A program made the position numbers and the translations under genes. From Komagataeibacter xylinus (lineage in GTDB: Bacteria; Pseudomonadota; Alphaproteobacteria; Acetobacterales; Acetobacteraceae), in contig NZ_CP041348.1 of the NCBI RefSeq assembly GCF_009834365.1, positions 2,455,001 to 2,519,000 on the forward strand: DNA of 64,000 nucleotides, given 5' to 3'. Each line of letters opens with the position of its first letter. Within the stretch, counting starts at the first letter, position 1. A model generated the notes under the pieces. The model had not been told where the DNA came from. It saw only the letters and a list, made by a program, of their open reading frames with translations, and made no database searches. Positions 1 through 8,316 of the stretch are shown in pieces.

Positions 1-42
1 GAAGTCGGCAGCATGGGCAAGGGTGACGGTTATGTTCGGCAT
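1..42 (-). CDS. possible start of a gene running off the left edge
   Basis: A minus-strand ATG at 42 opens a frame of 14 codons without a stop up to the window edge (MPNITVTLAHAADF). A weak GAG-type ribosome-binding site lies about 8 bases upstream. It follows the TauE/SafE gene after about 50 bases on the same strand, so it could be the next gene of that unit. BigR-type operons often carry a metallo-beta-lactamase-fold persulfide dioxygenase or a sulfurtransferase there, but too little is visible to identify the product. Confidence 0.3.
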   Translation of the reverse strand, partial: MPNITVTLAHAADF

Positions 43-93
43 GATGGCAGTCTCATCGCGGTGGCAGGCAGGCCCAGTAGCGCCCGCGTGGTG

Positions 94-882
94 TCAGACA
101 AGGCCCATGGCCTGCGCGCTGCGCCACATCATGTAGAATGCCACGATAAAGATCAGGCATGCAAAGATCAGCCGCAGGCGTTGCGGCTGGCGGCCCAGCC
201 TGCGTGCTGCCAGCGTGCCGCCCAGGCCGCCTGCCATGCCGCCTGCCACCAGTATGGCCGCCATGGGCAGGTCAACCATGCCTGCCGTGGCATAGCTGAC
301 CGATGTGGTCAGCCCGAAGGCGCACACCGCCACCAGTGAGGTGGCAATGGCGTTGAGCATGGGCATGCCTGTTGCCGCCAGCAGCGCAGGCACGATCAGG
401 AAGCCGCCGCCAATACCGAAGAAGCCCGAGCAGAATCCTGTCGCCACGCCATAGAGCAGCACCGGCGCCATGGTGGTGCGCTCGGTCGGGACAGGGGCCT
501 GCGCATCTGTGCTGCAGCCACGCGCCATCAATCCGCCAACGCCCAGCATGACCAGCGCGAACAGAAACAACAGGTGCTGCCCGTTGATGATCTTGCCGCA
601 TGCAGCCCCCACCAGCGCGCCCCCCACGCCCGCGCTGGCGAACAGACCGGCGCATTTCCACCGCACGTTGCCAGCCCGGGCATGGCTGGCAAGGTTGAAC
701 AGGGCATTGACCGTAACGGCAACCGCACTTGTGCCGATGGCGCGGTGCGGGTCGGTCATGCCAGCCACGTAAAGCAGCAGCGGCACGGCCAGGATGGAGC
801 CGCCGCCGCCCACAAGCCCGAGCGTGAAGCCGATAACGCCACCGCAGCCCAGCCCGAGGGCGACCTGCACAAGATCAGTCAT
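94..882 (-). CDS. TauE/SafE (TSUP) family sulfite/sulfur-compound permease
   Basis: A 262-residue, strongly hydrophobic inner-membrane protein with about eight transmembrane segments. The family's two-fold internal repeat is visible: a glycine-rich motif near residue 20 (GFTLGLVGGGGSILAVP) recurs near residue 148 (GFCSGFFGIGGGFLIVP). TSUP proteins move sulfite, thiosulfate, sulfoacetate or related sulfur species; the substrate cannot be read from sequence. The gene is divergent from an ArsR repressor that resembles the persulfide sensors BigR/SqrR. In known bigR operons a permease of this family exports sulfur oxyanions formed during sulfide detoxification, so I infer that role. The gene is complete and of normal length. 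Confidence 0.88.
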   Translation of the reverse strand: MTDLVQVALGLGCGGVIGFTLGLVGGGGSILAVPLLLYVAGMTDPHRAIGTSAVAVTVNALFNLASHARAGNVRWKCAGLFASAGVGGALVGAACGKIINGQHLLFLFALVMLGVGGLMARGCSTDAQAPVPTERTTMAPVLLYGVATGFCSGFFGIGGGFLIVPALLAATGMPMLNAIATSLVAVCAFGLTTSVSYATAGMVDLPMAAILVAGGMAGGLGGTLAARRLGRQPQRLRLIFACLIFIVAFYMMWRSAQAMGLV

Positions 883-1104
883 GGAGCGTGCTGCCGGGCA
901 TCGGGCGCTGGCGTGAGCGGCTGGAGGGTCATGCGGTAAGTCCGGTTTGCAGCATATGGGGCCTGATAAATGGTTTATCTTTTTATTATATTATGTATGT
1001 ATTTTATCAAGCGCTATATTTCCCTCGCGCGGCAGGTTGCTGTTGTGCGGGGCATGAATATGGTACAGCACGCGCATAAACCGCCAGCTGAGAGGGAAAG
1101 CTCC
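883..1104. promoter_or_regulatory. divergent control region between permease and ArsR regulator
   Basis: The 222 bases between the divergent starts contain a conspicuous AT-rich stretch at about 968-1012 in an otherwise GC-rich setting. ArsR-type repressors of the BigR class bind AT-rich inverted repeats over their divergent promoters, so this stretch is the natural operator candidate. I could not define an exact palindrome or a clean -35/-10 pair. Confidence 0.4.
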
Positions 1105-1506
1105 ATGCCCAAAATGCCGAGAACACGCGAAGTGGCTGAAAGCCTTGTGCAGCGCTTGCGGCTCCTGGCCCAGCCACAGCGGCTCATGGTGCTGGCCTGC
1201 CTGCTCGATGGTGAAAAGAGCGTGGGCCAGATCGAAAGCGAGACCGGTATCGGCCAGCCAACCCTGAGCCAGCAGCTTGCGGAACTTCGGCGCGCCGAAA
1301 TTGTTATAACCCGCAAGGAAGCCCGGCAGGTCATTTACAGTATTAAGGATAGTATGGAGGAAATGCGCGTGCGTCTGATCTGTGCTGTCTGCGATCCTGA
1401 TTTCGACATGGAGCGCCTGGCCGGACTGGTGCGCCGGGGCGCAGCGGGCCCAAGCCCGGCCAAGGATGAGCCAGCGGCCTGCTTCGCCCGTATATATGAA
1501 TCGTGA
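1105..1506 (+). CDS. ArsR-family repressor, BigR/SqrR-like persulfide sensor
   Basis: A 133-residue winged-helix repressor. The recognition region (IGQPTLSQQLAELR, about residues 49-62) and beta-wing (TRKEARQVIYSI) match the BigR/SqrR branch of ArsR proteins. Cys32 sits at the position of the first reactive cysteine (motif LACLLDGE), and Cys93/Cys96 lie in the last helix where the second is expected. Sensors of this branch form a di- or tetrasulfide between the two cysteines and release DNA when sulfane sulfur rises. The start at 1105 is preferred because GAGAGGGA lies 9-16 bases upstream; longer in-frame starts would overlap the AT-rich operator region. A tail with a further cysteine (Cys126) follows the core. 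The divergent TauE/SafE gene is the likely target. Confidence 0.85.
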   Translation: MPKMPRTREVAESLVQRLRLLAQPQRLMVLACLLDGEKSVGQIESETGIGQPTLSQQLAELRRAEIVITRKEARQVIYSIKDSMEEMRVRLICAVCDPDFDMERLAGLVRRGAAGPSPAKDEPAACFARIYES

Positions 1507-1550
1507 TGCGCGATTGAAGGCGTATTTCAGAACAACATATTGATAAAACT

Positions 1551-1600
1551 AATAAAAGTTTTTATGGCATGCCGCCTTTGTTCAAAATGGCGGCATGATT
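1551..1600 (+). repeat. 3'-UTR hairpin repeat, copy R1
   Basis: This copy starts with AATAAAAGTTTTT, followed by a stem of CATGCCGCC (1568-1576) and GGCGGCATG (1589-1597) around a T/A-rich loop. It begins 45 bases after the arsR stop and reads in the same direction. The same leader and core recur at eight other loci in the window. It may act as a transcription terminator, although the T-tract after the stem is poor. Confidence 0.7.
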
Positions 1601-1846
1601 TCAAAGCGTCCTGAAAAAATCGTCCCCAAAAAAACGGCCATATGATGGCGGGTGACCTGCTGCAGGGTGTTTCAGGCGCATATTTGAATCAATTTTATAC
1701 AAATAGTTGCTTTTTGTGGTCGGCATTATTTAATACTGGATGTTCCATATAATATAAGAGGTATAGGTAATCAGAATAAGCGTAGTTGGTTCAATGTTCA
1801 GTATTGTATTCAGCGTTCTGTCCGTATATGTAGACGTAATGAGGGA

Positions 1847-1863
1847 TCGTGAATAAATCACGA
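1847..1863. promoter_or_regulatory. inverted repeat upstream of mucR, candidate operator
   Basis: TCGTGA and TCACGA form perfect 6-base arms around a 5-base AT spacer, ending about 33 bases before the mucR start codon. MucR/Ros proteins commonly repress their own genes, so autoregulation is plausible. Known MucR sites are loosely defined and AT-rich, so this exact palindrome may serve another factor. Confidence 0.35.
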
Positions 1864-1896
1864 AATTTTATTGTAAGTTAAAGAGGCGCAAAAACC

Positions 1897-2388
1897 ATGT
1901 CTGATACTGAACAGGATTTCTCATGTCTGGAACTGACCGCGCAGATCGTGTCGGCACATGTTTCCAATAACAGTGTTGGCGCCGATGTGCTGCCTGACCT
2001 GATCCGTAATGTTTATACGGCACTGTCAACGGTGGGTCGTCCGGCAGAAGAGCCTGAGAAGCTTCAGCCCGCCGTGCCCATCAAGCGCTCGGTGTTTGCC
2101 GATTACATTGTCTGCCTTGAAGACGGCAAAAAACTCAAGATGCTCAAGCGCCATCTGCAGAGCGCCTATGGCATGACCCCCGACCAGTATCGTGAGCGCT
2201 GGGGCCTGCCGGCTGAATACCCCATGGTTGCTCCCAACTATGCCGAGCGGCGCTCAAGCCTCGCGCGTGAAATCGGGCTTGGCCGCAAGATTACCGCAGC
2301 CTCCGCCGCCGCTGCAGCAGCAGCAGCACCCGATGCTGGTGGGGCGGAAGGTGGCCGTGGGCGACCGGGCCGCCGACGCAAGGCGTGA
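1897..2388 (+). CDS. mucR: MucR/Ros-family transcriptional regulator
   Basis: A 163-residue member of the MucR/Ros family, global regulators and H-NS-like silencers of alphaproteobacteria that control exopolysaccharide, motility and cell-cycle genes. The core CLEDGKKLKMLKRHL, then RERWGLP and YPMVAPNYAERR, is unmistakable (residues about 73-120). Zinc-finger positions show Cys73, Asp76 and His86, but the last ligand position reads Ala90-Tyr91 instead of His. The C-terminus is an alanine run followed by RGRPGRRRK, which resembles an AT-hook and may add minor-groove contacts. The start has GAGG about 8 bases upstream. It is flanked by AT-rich DNA and is probably monocistronic. Confidence 0.93.
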   Translation: MSDTEQDFSCLELTAQIVSAHVSNNSVGADVLPDLIRNVYTALSTVGRPAEEPEKLQPAVPIKRSVFADYIVCLEDGKKLKMLKRHLQSAYGMTPDQYRERWGLPAEYPMVAPNYAERRSSLAREIGLGRKITAASAAAAAAAAPDAGGAEGGRGRPGRRRKA

Positions 2389-2454
2389 TACGAGCCTGTT
2401 TTTACGTTTGATCCTGTCTTCGGTATGGGCGGTATCCGTGGTATTGCCCTAACC

Positions 2455-3378
2455 ATGGATACAAGCCCCGATATGTCTGTGCATGCCACGTCACGCCGCC
2501 GCCAGCTTCTACTCTGGCGAGGGAGTGCCGTGGCTTTTTTTGTTCTGGCCTGCCTGCTGGCCATAGGCCGCTCGGGCGGGTTTGGCGGTCATGCCCCGCA
2601 TCTTGTCCATCTCAAGCTTGCCGGGGTCATCGGCACGGATGAGCATGAGAATGTCGAGGCGCTGAAAAAGGCGGCGGATGATGCTTCGGTCAAGGGGCTG
2701 GTTCTTGAAGTCAACAGCCCTGGTGGCGCCGTAACAGGCGGCGAGGTGCTGCATGATGCCGTGGCGGCATTCGCGCGCAGCAAGCCGGTTGTCGTGTCCA
2801 TGGGCAGCGTGGCAGCTTCGGCGGGGTATATGGTGTCGGTGCCTGCCAGCCGCATTTTCGCCAACCGCTCCACCCTGACCGGCTCGATTGGCGTGCTGCT
2901 GGAATCGCCCGATGTTTCTGGCCTGCTCGAACGGGTGGGCGTGCATGTGGACCAGCTTGTATCCGGCCCCATGAAAGGCCAGCCTTCCGCCGTGCAGCCG
3001 CTCTCGCCACAGGGGCGCGAAATGTTGCAGGGCGTTATTGCCGATCTTTACGGTTTTTTTGTTACCGTCGTGGCGCAGGACCGGCACATGAAGCCCGAGC
3101 GCGTGCGTGAACTGGCCGATGGCCGCCCCTATACCGGACAGCAGGCGCTCGGGCTTGGGCTGGTTGACCAGATCGGCTCGCTTGATGATGCGCGGCAGTG
3201 GTTGCTCAAGACCGCGCGTCTGCCCGATGATGCGCCTGTGACCGATATCGGGCCGCAGGCAACCCGGGTAAACTGGCGGCACTGGATTGCGGGTGTGTTA
3301 TCGGGCGTGCCGGGTGCGGAAATGCTGCTGAAAGAAAGTAGTATGCTTGACGGGGCCGTTGCGATCTGGAAACTATAA
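2455..3378 (+). CDS. sppA: signal peptide peptidase SppA, short type
   Basis: A membrane-anchored serine protease that degrades leftover signal peptides. From the chosen start it has 307 residues: a basic N-terminus, one transmembrane helix (about 23-38), then an S49/ClpP-like protease domain. The catalytic pair is visible: Ser122 in GSVAASAGYM and Lys174 in SGPMKGQPS. Their 52-residue spacing equals that of the Bacillus enzyme, so this is the half-length single-domain form and not the E. coli double form. Starts at 2425 or 2473 are also possible because no site has a strong Shine-Dalgarno. ihfB follows after 27 bases, a pairing often seen in proteobacteria. Confidence 0.92.
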   Translation: MDTSPDMSVHATSRRRQLLLWRGSAVAFFVLACLLAIGRSGGFGGHAPHLVHLKLAGVIGTDEHENVEALKKAADDASVKGLVLEVNSPGGAVTGGEVLHDAVAAFARSKPVVVSMGSVAASAGYMVSVPASRIFANRSTLTGSIGVLLESPDVSGLLERVGVHVDQLVSGPMKGQPSAVQPLSPQGREMLQGVIADLYGFFVTVVAQDRHMKPERVRELADGRPYTGQQALGLGLVDQIGSLDDARQWLLKTARLPDDAPVTDIGPQATRVNWRHWIAGVLSGVPGAEMLLKESSMLDGAVAIWKL

Positions 3379-3405
3379 TTTCTTGTTTAATTTGAGGGGA
3401 ACAGG

Positions 3406-3699
3406 ATGACCAGATCGGAATTGATCGCCGAGCTTGCCGCAGCCCGACCCCATATCCCCCTGCGGGATGTGGAACGTATCGTTCAGGTCATCTTTGCTGA
3501 AATCAGCAATGCCCTGATGCACGGTGACCGGGTGGAACTGCGTGGCTTTGGCGCATTTACCGTCAAGAAGCGCGATGCCCGCACCGGGCGAAACCCCCGC
3601 ACGGGGGAGAGCGTATCGGTGGATGAGAAGGTCGTGCCCTTCTTCAAGGCGGGCAAGGAACTGCGCGAACGCGTCAATTCAGCCCCCGCTGCCGATTGA
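3406..3699 (+). CDS. ihfB: integration host factor subunit beta
   Basis: A 97-residue HU/IHF-family DNA-bending protein. The family signature is complete: an N-terminal helical dimerisation part ([12 protein letters not shown]), [25 protein letters not shown] with the conserved Arg/Asn-Pro arm that intercalates in the minor groove, and a final [12 protein letters not shown] helix. The TRSELI start and the position after sppA fit the beta subunit and not HU. GAGGGGAACAGG just before the ATG is a strong ribosome-binding site. IHF alpha must be encoded elsewhere. A Rho-independent terminator follows directly. Confidence 0.93.
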   Translation: MTRSELIAELAAARPHIPLRDVERIVQVIFAEISNALMHGDRVELRGFGAFTVKKRDARTGRNPRTGESVSVDEKVVPFFKAGKELRERVNSAPAAD

Positions 3700-3705
3700 A
3701 CGGGG

Positions 3706-3726
3706 CGGCGGGTCTGCCGTTTTTTT
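3706..3726 (+). terminator. Rho-independent terminator of ihfB
   Basis: CGGC and GCCG pair around a 6-base loop (3706-3719), and seven T residues follow at 3720-3726. It lies seven bases past the ihfB stop. The stem is short but the T-tract is good. Confidence 0.65.
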
Positions 3727-3740
3727 AATGCTGTCAGGCA

Positions 3741-3797
3741 GATAAGAAGAGAGGCTTGCGGGAGCCACCCTTTTTCAAAAAGGCGGCGTTCCTTCAG
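3741..3797 (+). repeat. 3'-UTR hairpin repeat, copy R2 (diverged)
   Basis: A GCCACCC-TTTTT-C-AAAAA-GGCGGC hairpin (3764-3786) is followed by GTTCCTTCAGG, close to the tail seen in other copies. The usual AATAAAAG leader is degenerate here. It lies between the convergent ihfB and LysR genes. Confidence 0.5.
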
Positions 3798-3918
3798 GTT
3801 TTCGGCAAAAGCCGCCCTGAGATGTCCAGCGTGATGGCACGTTATGGTGCCACACAGGATTGGCATGCATTGCGTCACCCCGGCCGGAATGAACCGGCGC
3901 GGGGGACGTTGCGCGCGC

Positions 3919-4803
3919 TTAGTGGCGGGCGTTGATTTCCGCGAGCAGGAAGTCACGGAAAACAGCCACGCGCTTGGAGGTGCGCAGTTCCTCGGGGTAG
4001 ACGAAGTAGGCATCCACCGTGGGCAGCGGCACCTCGGGCAGGATCTTGACGAGGTTGGGGTACTGCGATGCCGCATAAAGCGGAATCGAGCCAATGCCGA
4101 TGCCAGCCGCAATGGCGCCCGCCATGGCGGCAAGGCTGTTGACCTCAAGGCGGGCCTGACGGCGCTCATCGGACGGCACGCCGGTCTCGGCCAGCCAGTT
4201 GATGTGCGGCACGGGCGGGTGATACCCCCCGAACAGGATCAGCTTGTGGGCGTTGAGCTCTTCCAGCGTGCGCGGCGTGCCGTAGTCATTGAGATAGGAC
4301 TGCGAGGCATAGATCGGCAGCGGGAAGTCGGCCAGGTGCCGCTGGATCAGGTCCGGCTGGCGGGGCGGGTGCATGCGCACGGCCACGTCGGCCTCGCGCA
4401 TGCCCAGATCGAGGTCGTTATCTTCCAGGATCAGGGTGATCGAAATATCAGGGTTGGTTTCCATGAACCGGTGCAGCCGCGGCGTGAGCCAGCAGGTGCC
4501 AAAGCCGGTTGTTGTCGTAACCCGTAGCCGACCGGCTGCCTTTTCCTTGCTTTCCGTCAGCAGGGACTGGGTCATGGCGAGCTTGGAGAAGACTTCCCGA
4601 ACCGTCTGGTTCAGCGTCTCGCCCTGCTCGGTCAGGATCAGCCCCCGGGCATGCCGGTGGAAAAGGGGAACCTGCAGCGCTTCTTCCAGGGCTGAAATCT
4701 GCCGCGATACCGCAGACTGGCTCAGGTTAAGCACGTCGCCGGCATGGGTGAAGGACCCTGCCTCGGCTACAGCATGAAATATCCGGAGTTTATCCCAGTC
4801 CAC
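3919..4803 (-). CDS. LysR-family transcriptional regulator
   Basis: A 294-residue LysR-type regulator. The N-terminal winged helix-turn-helix is clear (FHAVAEAGSFTHAG, then LSQSAVSRQISALEEAL, residues about 9-44), followed by the linker helix and a periplasmic-binding-fold effector domain starting near residue 90. The ligand is unknown. It is encoded just downstream of trxB on the same strand, with about 100 bases between them that contain an AT-rich candidate promoter (CTTATAAAGG on the plus strand at about 4824). The gene neighbour does not prove a redox role. Confidence 0.9.
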   Translation of the reverse strand: MDWDKLRIFHAVAEAGSFTHAGDVLNLSQSAVSRQISALEEALQVPLFHRHARGLILTEQGETLNQTVREVFSKLAMTQSLLTESKEKAAGRLRVTTTTGFGTCWLTPRLHRFMETNPDISITLILEDNDLDLGMREADVAVRMHPPRQPDLIQRHLADFPLPIYASQSYLNDYGTPRTLEELNAHKLILFGGYHPPVPHINWLAETGVPSDERRQARLEVNSLAAMAGAIAAGIGIGSIPLYAASQYPNLVKILPEVPLPTVDAYFVYPEELRTSKRVAVFRDFLLAEINARH

Positions 4804-4907
4804 GCGTTGACTCCGCTTTCTATCTTATAAAGGGCGCGCCAAATGTTATGACACTAGGGGTTGTGGTGAAGGAAATGCTGGAGCAGGTCAAGGACTCATG
4901 CAGTCCT

Positions 4908-5864
4908 TTACTGACCTGTGGCAAGAAAGCGCTCGGCCTCGAGCGCTGCCATGCAGCCGGTGCCCGCAGCAGTTACGGCCTGCCTATATATCTTGTCCTG
5001 CACGTCACCTGCGGCAAATATGCCTGGCACCGAGGTGCGTGTGCTACCCGGTGTCGTGGTGATGTAGCCATCCGTATCGATGGCCACGACATCACGAAAA
5101 ATTGTGGTGTTCGGGGCGTGGCCGATGGCAACGAACACGCCATCCACGTCGATATGAGTGGTTTCACCCGTGACCGTGTCGCGCAGGTCCGCCCCCGTGA
5201 CCACGGCGGGCGTGCCGCTGCCGGTAATGCGTTCGACCGCCTTGTTCCACAGCACCGATATCTTGGGGTTGGCATGCAGCCGGTCCTGCAGGATCTTTTC
5301 CGCCCGCAGGGTGTCGCGGCGGTGGATGAGGGTGACGTGGCTGGCATGATGGGTGAGGTAGAGGGCTTCTTCCACCGCCGTGTTGCCGCCGCCAATCACG
5401 GCCACGCGCCTGCCGCGATAGAAAAAGCCATCACACGTGGCGCAGGCCGAAACACCCCCGCCCTGGAATTCCTTCTCGCCCGGCACCCCGAGCCACTTAG
5501 CCTGGGCGCCGGTGGCGATGATGACGCTGCGCGCCTCGTACACCGTGCCGGAATCGCCGGTGGCGTAAAAACGGCCACTGCCATCAGCGCGGCTGAAATC
5601 GCATGAGACGATGATGTCATCCATCATCCGGGTGCCGACATTGCGGGCCTGCTCGGCCATCTGCTCCATCAGTTCCGGCCCCTGTATGCCTTTGGCAAAA
5701 CCGGGATAGTTCTCGACATCGGTGGTGATCATGAGCTGGCCGCCGGGCTGTAGCCCCGCCACGAGAACGGGCGAGAGACTGGCGCGCGCAGCATAGATGG
5801 CGGCGGTATAACCGGCGGGACCCGCGCCGATGACAAGCAGGTCGGTAGAAACGGTCTGGGGCAT
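4908..5864 (-). CDS. trxB: thioredoxin-disulfide reductase
   Basis: A 318-residue low-molecular-weight thioredoxin reductase that uses NADPH and FAD to reduce thioredoxin in the cytoplasm. Visible parts: the FAD-binding GAGPAG (13-18), the redox-active CATC (141-144), the NADPH-binding GGGNTA (158-163) and the C-terminal FAD motif GIFAAGDVQDK. Length matches E. coli TrxB (321). The frame stays open far upstream, but homology starts at the ATG at 5864. It is divergent from the Lrp-family regulator, with 144 bases between them as shared control region. Confidence 0.95.
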   Translation of the reverse strand: MPQTVSTDLLVIGAGPAGYTAAIYAARASLSPVLVAGLQPGGQLMITTDVENYPGFAKGIQGPELMEQMAEQARNVGTRMMDDIIVSCDFSRADGSGRFYATGDSGTVYEARSVIIATGAQAKWLGVPGEKEFQGGGVSACATCDGFFYRGRRVAVIGGGNTAVEEALYLTHHASHVTLIHRRDTLRAEKILQDRLHANPKISVLWNKAVERITGSGTPAVVTGADLRDTVTGETTHIDVDGVFVAIGHAPNTTIFRDVVAIDTDGYITTTPGSTRTSVPGIFAAGDVQDKIYRQAVTAAGTGCMAALEAERFLATGQ

Positions 5865-6008
5865 GAGATCGGGAAAACCTATCGTATCGTCATAATTTCC
5901 TTTGGTATGGTCGTCCACTGGCGTCCGTGCAAGGGTTGGAGTAGAAAGTGCTTCATTATCGTGGCACCCGGTCCGGCGGTTGCCCCTTTGTCGAGAGATG
6001 GAATGTGC

Positions 6009-6479
6009 ATGGCGGAACGGATGGCTGATCTGGATGCGATTGATCGTCGGATTGTGGCCGAACTTCAGCTCGACGGACGCATGACGAACGTGGAACTGGC
6101 GCGGCGGGTCGGCATTTCCGCACCGCCCTGCCTGCGGCGCATGCGCAGGCTCGAAGAGGACCACGTGATCCGTGGCTATCATGCCGACACTGATGGCGCG
6201 CGGCTGGGCTGGTCGATCACGCTTTTTGCCCTGATCGGGCTGGATAGCCAGAAAGAAACCGTGCTCGCCGCCTTTGAGGCACAGGTCTCGGCCTGGCCGG
6301 AGGTGCGTGAGTGCCACATGATTCGTGGCGGCGGCGACTTTCTGGTACGGCTCGTAGCGCGTGACGCAACGCATGAAAACCTGCTGACCCGCCAGTTGAC
6401 CGAAGCCACCCATGTGGTGCGCGTGCAGACACTTCAGACCATCCGCACCAGCCTCAACCGCCCCGGCGTGCCTGTGTGA
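6009..6479 (+). CDS. Lrp/AsnC-family transcriptional regulator
   Basis: A 156-residue regulator. An N-terminal helix-turn-helix (LDAIDRRIVAELQLDGR, then NVELARRVGISAPPCLRRMRRLE, split by one residue) is followed by an RAM effector domain with GGGDFLVRLVARD. Proteins of this class sense amino acids. GAGAGATGG upstream supports starts at 6003 or 6009; longer in-frame starts are unlikely. It is divergent from trxB and is followed after 10 bases by the GT39-like membrane protein, so the two may be co-transcribed. The effector cannot be assigned. Confidence 0.88.
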   Translation: MAERMADLDAIDRRIVAELQLDGRMTNVELARRVGISAPPCLRRMRRLEEDHVIRGYHADTDGARLGWSITLFALIGLDSQKETVLAAFEAQVSAWPEVRECHMIRGGGDFLVRLVARDATHENLLTRQLTEATHVVRVQTLQTIRTSLNRPGVPV

Positions 6480-6489
6480 AGGTATTGGC

Positions 6490-7956
6490 GTGAGCATGAA
6501 GGACAGCCCGCGCCCGTGGCTGTGCCTGCTTGGCCTGATCGCCTGCCTGCGGCTGGTGGTGGCGGCCTTCCTGCCACTTTCGCCTGATGAGGCCTATTAC
6601 CGCATATGGGCGCTGGCACCTGCGGCAAGCTACCTGGACCACCCGCCCATGGTGGCGATGTGGATCAGGCTGGGCATGGCGCTTGGGGGCGATGATCCAT
6701 TTGGCGTAAGGCTGGTGGGCGTGCTGGCAGGGGCGGGGGCTTCCTTTTTCCTGTTCCGGGCTGTGCGTGACCTGCTGCCGGATGCTGCGCCCGCGCTGGC
6801 CTGGCGGGCCTGTGCGCTGTTGCAGGCCACACTTGCGCTGGCCATTCAGTCCGTTGTCATGACGCCGGACATGCCGGTGCTTTTCTTCCTGTCCGTACTG
6901 CTCTGGGTCATGGGGCGCATCGTGGCGGGAGGCGGGGCGCGCTGGTGGCTGGTCGTGGGTCTTGTGGCCGGGCTGGCCTTTGACAGCAAATACACCGCCG
7001 TGCTGCCCGTGGCGGGCATTGGCCTGTGGTGGTTGGGCCAGAGCCTGTGGCAGCGCGTGCCAGGGCAGGGCAGGCACTGGGCCGCGATTGCAGGTGGCCT
7101 GATGCTGGCCGTGCTGTGCGTCGCACCCGTGCTGTGGTGGAACGCAACGCATGGCTGGGCCAGCTTTGCCCGTCAGGGTGGCCGCACGGCAGACTGGCAT
7201 CCGGCAAGGGCCTTCCAGTTTTTGACCGAACTGCTGGCCGGGCAGGTGGGGTTGATGACACCGGGTATTGCCGCGTTTTTCGTGTGGGGGCAGGTCCGTG
7301 CGTGGCGGCAGGCCTGGCGGGTGCCCGGTGCGGCCCTGCTGGCCTGTCTGGTAGTCGTGCCGGTGTGCGTGTTTGTGCAGCATGGCATAGGCGACCGGGT
7401 GCAGGCGAACTGGCCGGTGGTGATCTACCCGGCGCTGGCCGTGGCCACGGGGCTGGTGGGCTGGCGCTGGGGGCGTTGGGCAGTTGGCAGCGGGCTACTG
7501 ATTGGTGCGCTGGTGTACGGGCAGGCGCTGTTTGCGCCGCTACCCCTGTCTTCCCATACCGATGTGGCGCTGCGGCAGATGGCGGGCTGGCGCGGGCTGG
7601 CGGTGGATATTGCAGCCGTGGCCAGACCCGGCGAATTCGTGGCCGCGTGTGATTATGGCACGGCGGCGGAACTGGCCACGGTACTGCCCGGCCGCACCGT
7701 GGTGGGCATGGAGCCGCGCTGGGCGCTGTTCAACCTGCCGCATGACGTGACGGGCGGGGGCATTATGGTCTGCAATCCGCGCCGCACGTTCGATACGGAT
7801 ATGTTCGCCTCCGTAGACAGGCTGGGCACGGTGATGCGCGGGCGCAAGGGGCGCGTGGCCGAGCCGGTTGGCCTGTATCGCGTGCAGTTGCGTCCTGACC
7901 TGTCAGCCGCCGAGCGCCAGACAATGGTGCGCCTGCCGGTGGCCGGTGGCAGATGA
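6490..7956 (+). CDS. GT39/ArnT-like polyprenyl-phosphate glycosyltransferase
   Basis: A 488-residue integral membrane protein with about ten hydrophobic segments. Near the N-terminus LSPDEAYY and YLDHPPM give the acidic DE and HPP motifs of the first periplasmic loop typical of the PMT/ArnT (GT39/GT83) superfamily, which moves a sugar from an undecaprenyl-phosphate donor onto lipid A, protein or other acceptors at the periplasmic face. The donor and acceptor are unknown. The GTG at 6490 is chosen because AAGG lies 7 bases upstream; an ATG at 6496 is possible. The last 100 or so residues form a periplasmic domain. It follows the lrp-type gene by 10 bases. Confidence 0.82.
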   Translation: MSMKDSPRPWLCLLGLIACLRLVVAAFLPLSPDEAYYRIWALAPAASYLDHPPMVAMWIRLGMALGGDDPFGVRLVGVLAGAGASFFLFRAVRDLLPDAAPALAWRACALLQATLALAIQSVVMTPDMPVLFFLSVLLWVMGRIVAGGGARWWLVVGLVAGLAFDSKYTAVLPVAGIGLWWLGQSLWQRVPGQGRHWAAIAGGLMLAVLCVAPVLWWNATHGWASFARQGGRTADWHPARAFQFLTELLAGQVGLMTPGIAAFFVWGQVRAWRQAWRVPGAALLACLVVVPVCVFVQHGIGDRVQANWPVVIYPALAVATGLVGWRWGRWAVGSGLLIGALVYGQALFAPLPLSSHTDVALRQMAGWRGLAVDIAAVARPGEFVAACDYGTAAELATVLPGRTVVGMEPRWALFNLPHDVTGGGIMVCNPRRTFDTDMFASVDRLGTVMRGRKGRVAEPVGLYRVQLRPDLSAAERQTMVRLPVAGGR

Positions 7957-8316
7957 GCATCATGAATTCCTGTTTCGAATAAAATCGGCCGTTTTCTTGT
8001 CGTTTCTCTATGCTTCTTTTTACTGATATGGAGGTGCCTTTTGCTTTCCGGATGTAGTCTGGTCGGGCTTCGGAAGCAGGGAAATACCATTTTCTAATAG
8101 TGTCCCACTCTTTTGGAGCAGTATTCTGACAGAGAGTAGGCACTTTTTTTGTGCTTCAGGATAATATTTTCCAGTCTCTGCTTTAATTTTAAATATTTCT
8201 CAATAAAAAATAATAAAAGTTTTCGGGTGCCGCCTTTTTCCAAAAAGACGGCATTCTTCAAAGTATCTGAAAGAAGCCCTGCCAAAACGACCGGCCTGCG
8301 TCGCACGGCATCAGCC
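7957..8316. other. 360-base gap between convergent genes
   Basis: No credible gene. The stretch is AT-rich, mainly 7980-8220, and ends with repeat copy R3. It separates the convergent GT39-like and response-regulator genes, so it serves mainly as a 3' region. Confidence 0.6.
8212..8276 (+). repeat. 3'-UTR hairpin repeat, copy R3
   Basis: The leader AATAAAAGTTTTCGGG is followed by a TGCCGCCTTTTT / AAAAAGACGGCA stem (8228-8253) and the tail TTCTTCAAAG...TCTGAAAGAAG. It is one of the fullest copies, and its tail resembles that of R1 and R2. Confidence 0.75.

Larger units (their letters stand above)
1507..1896. other. 390-base intergenic region before mucR
   Basis: This AT-rich gap has no open frame I would call a gene. 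It holds a copy of the 3'-UTR hairpin repeat near its left end, runs of A and T around 1600-1760, and an inverted repeat close to the mucR start. A long AT-rich leader fits an autoregulated, abundant regulator of the MucR type. Confidence 0.6.
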
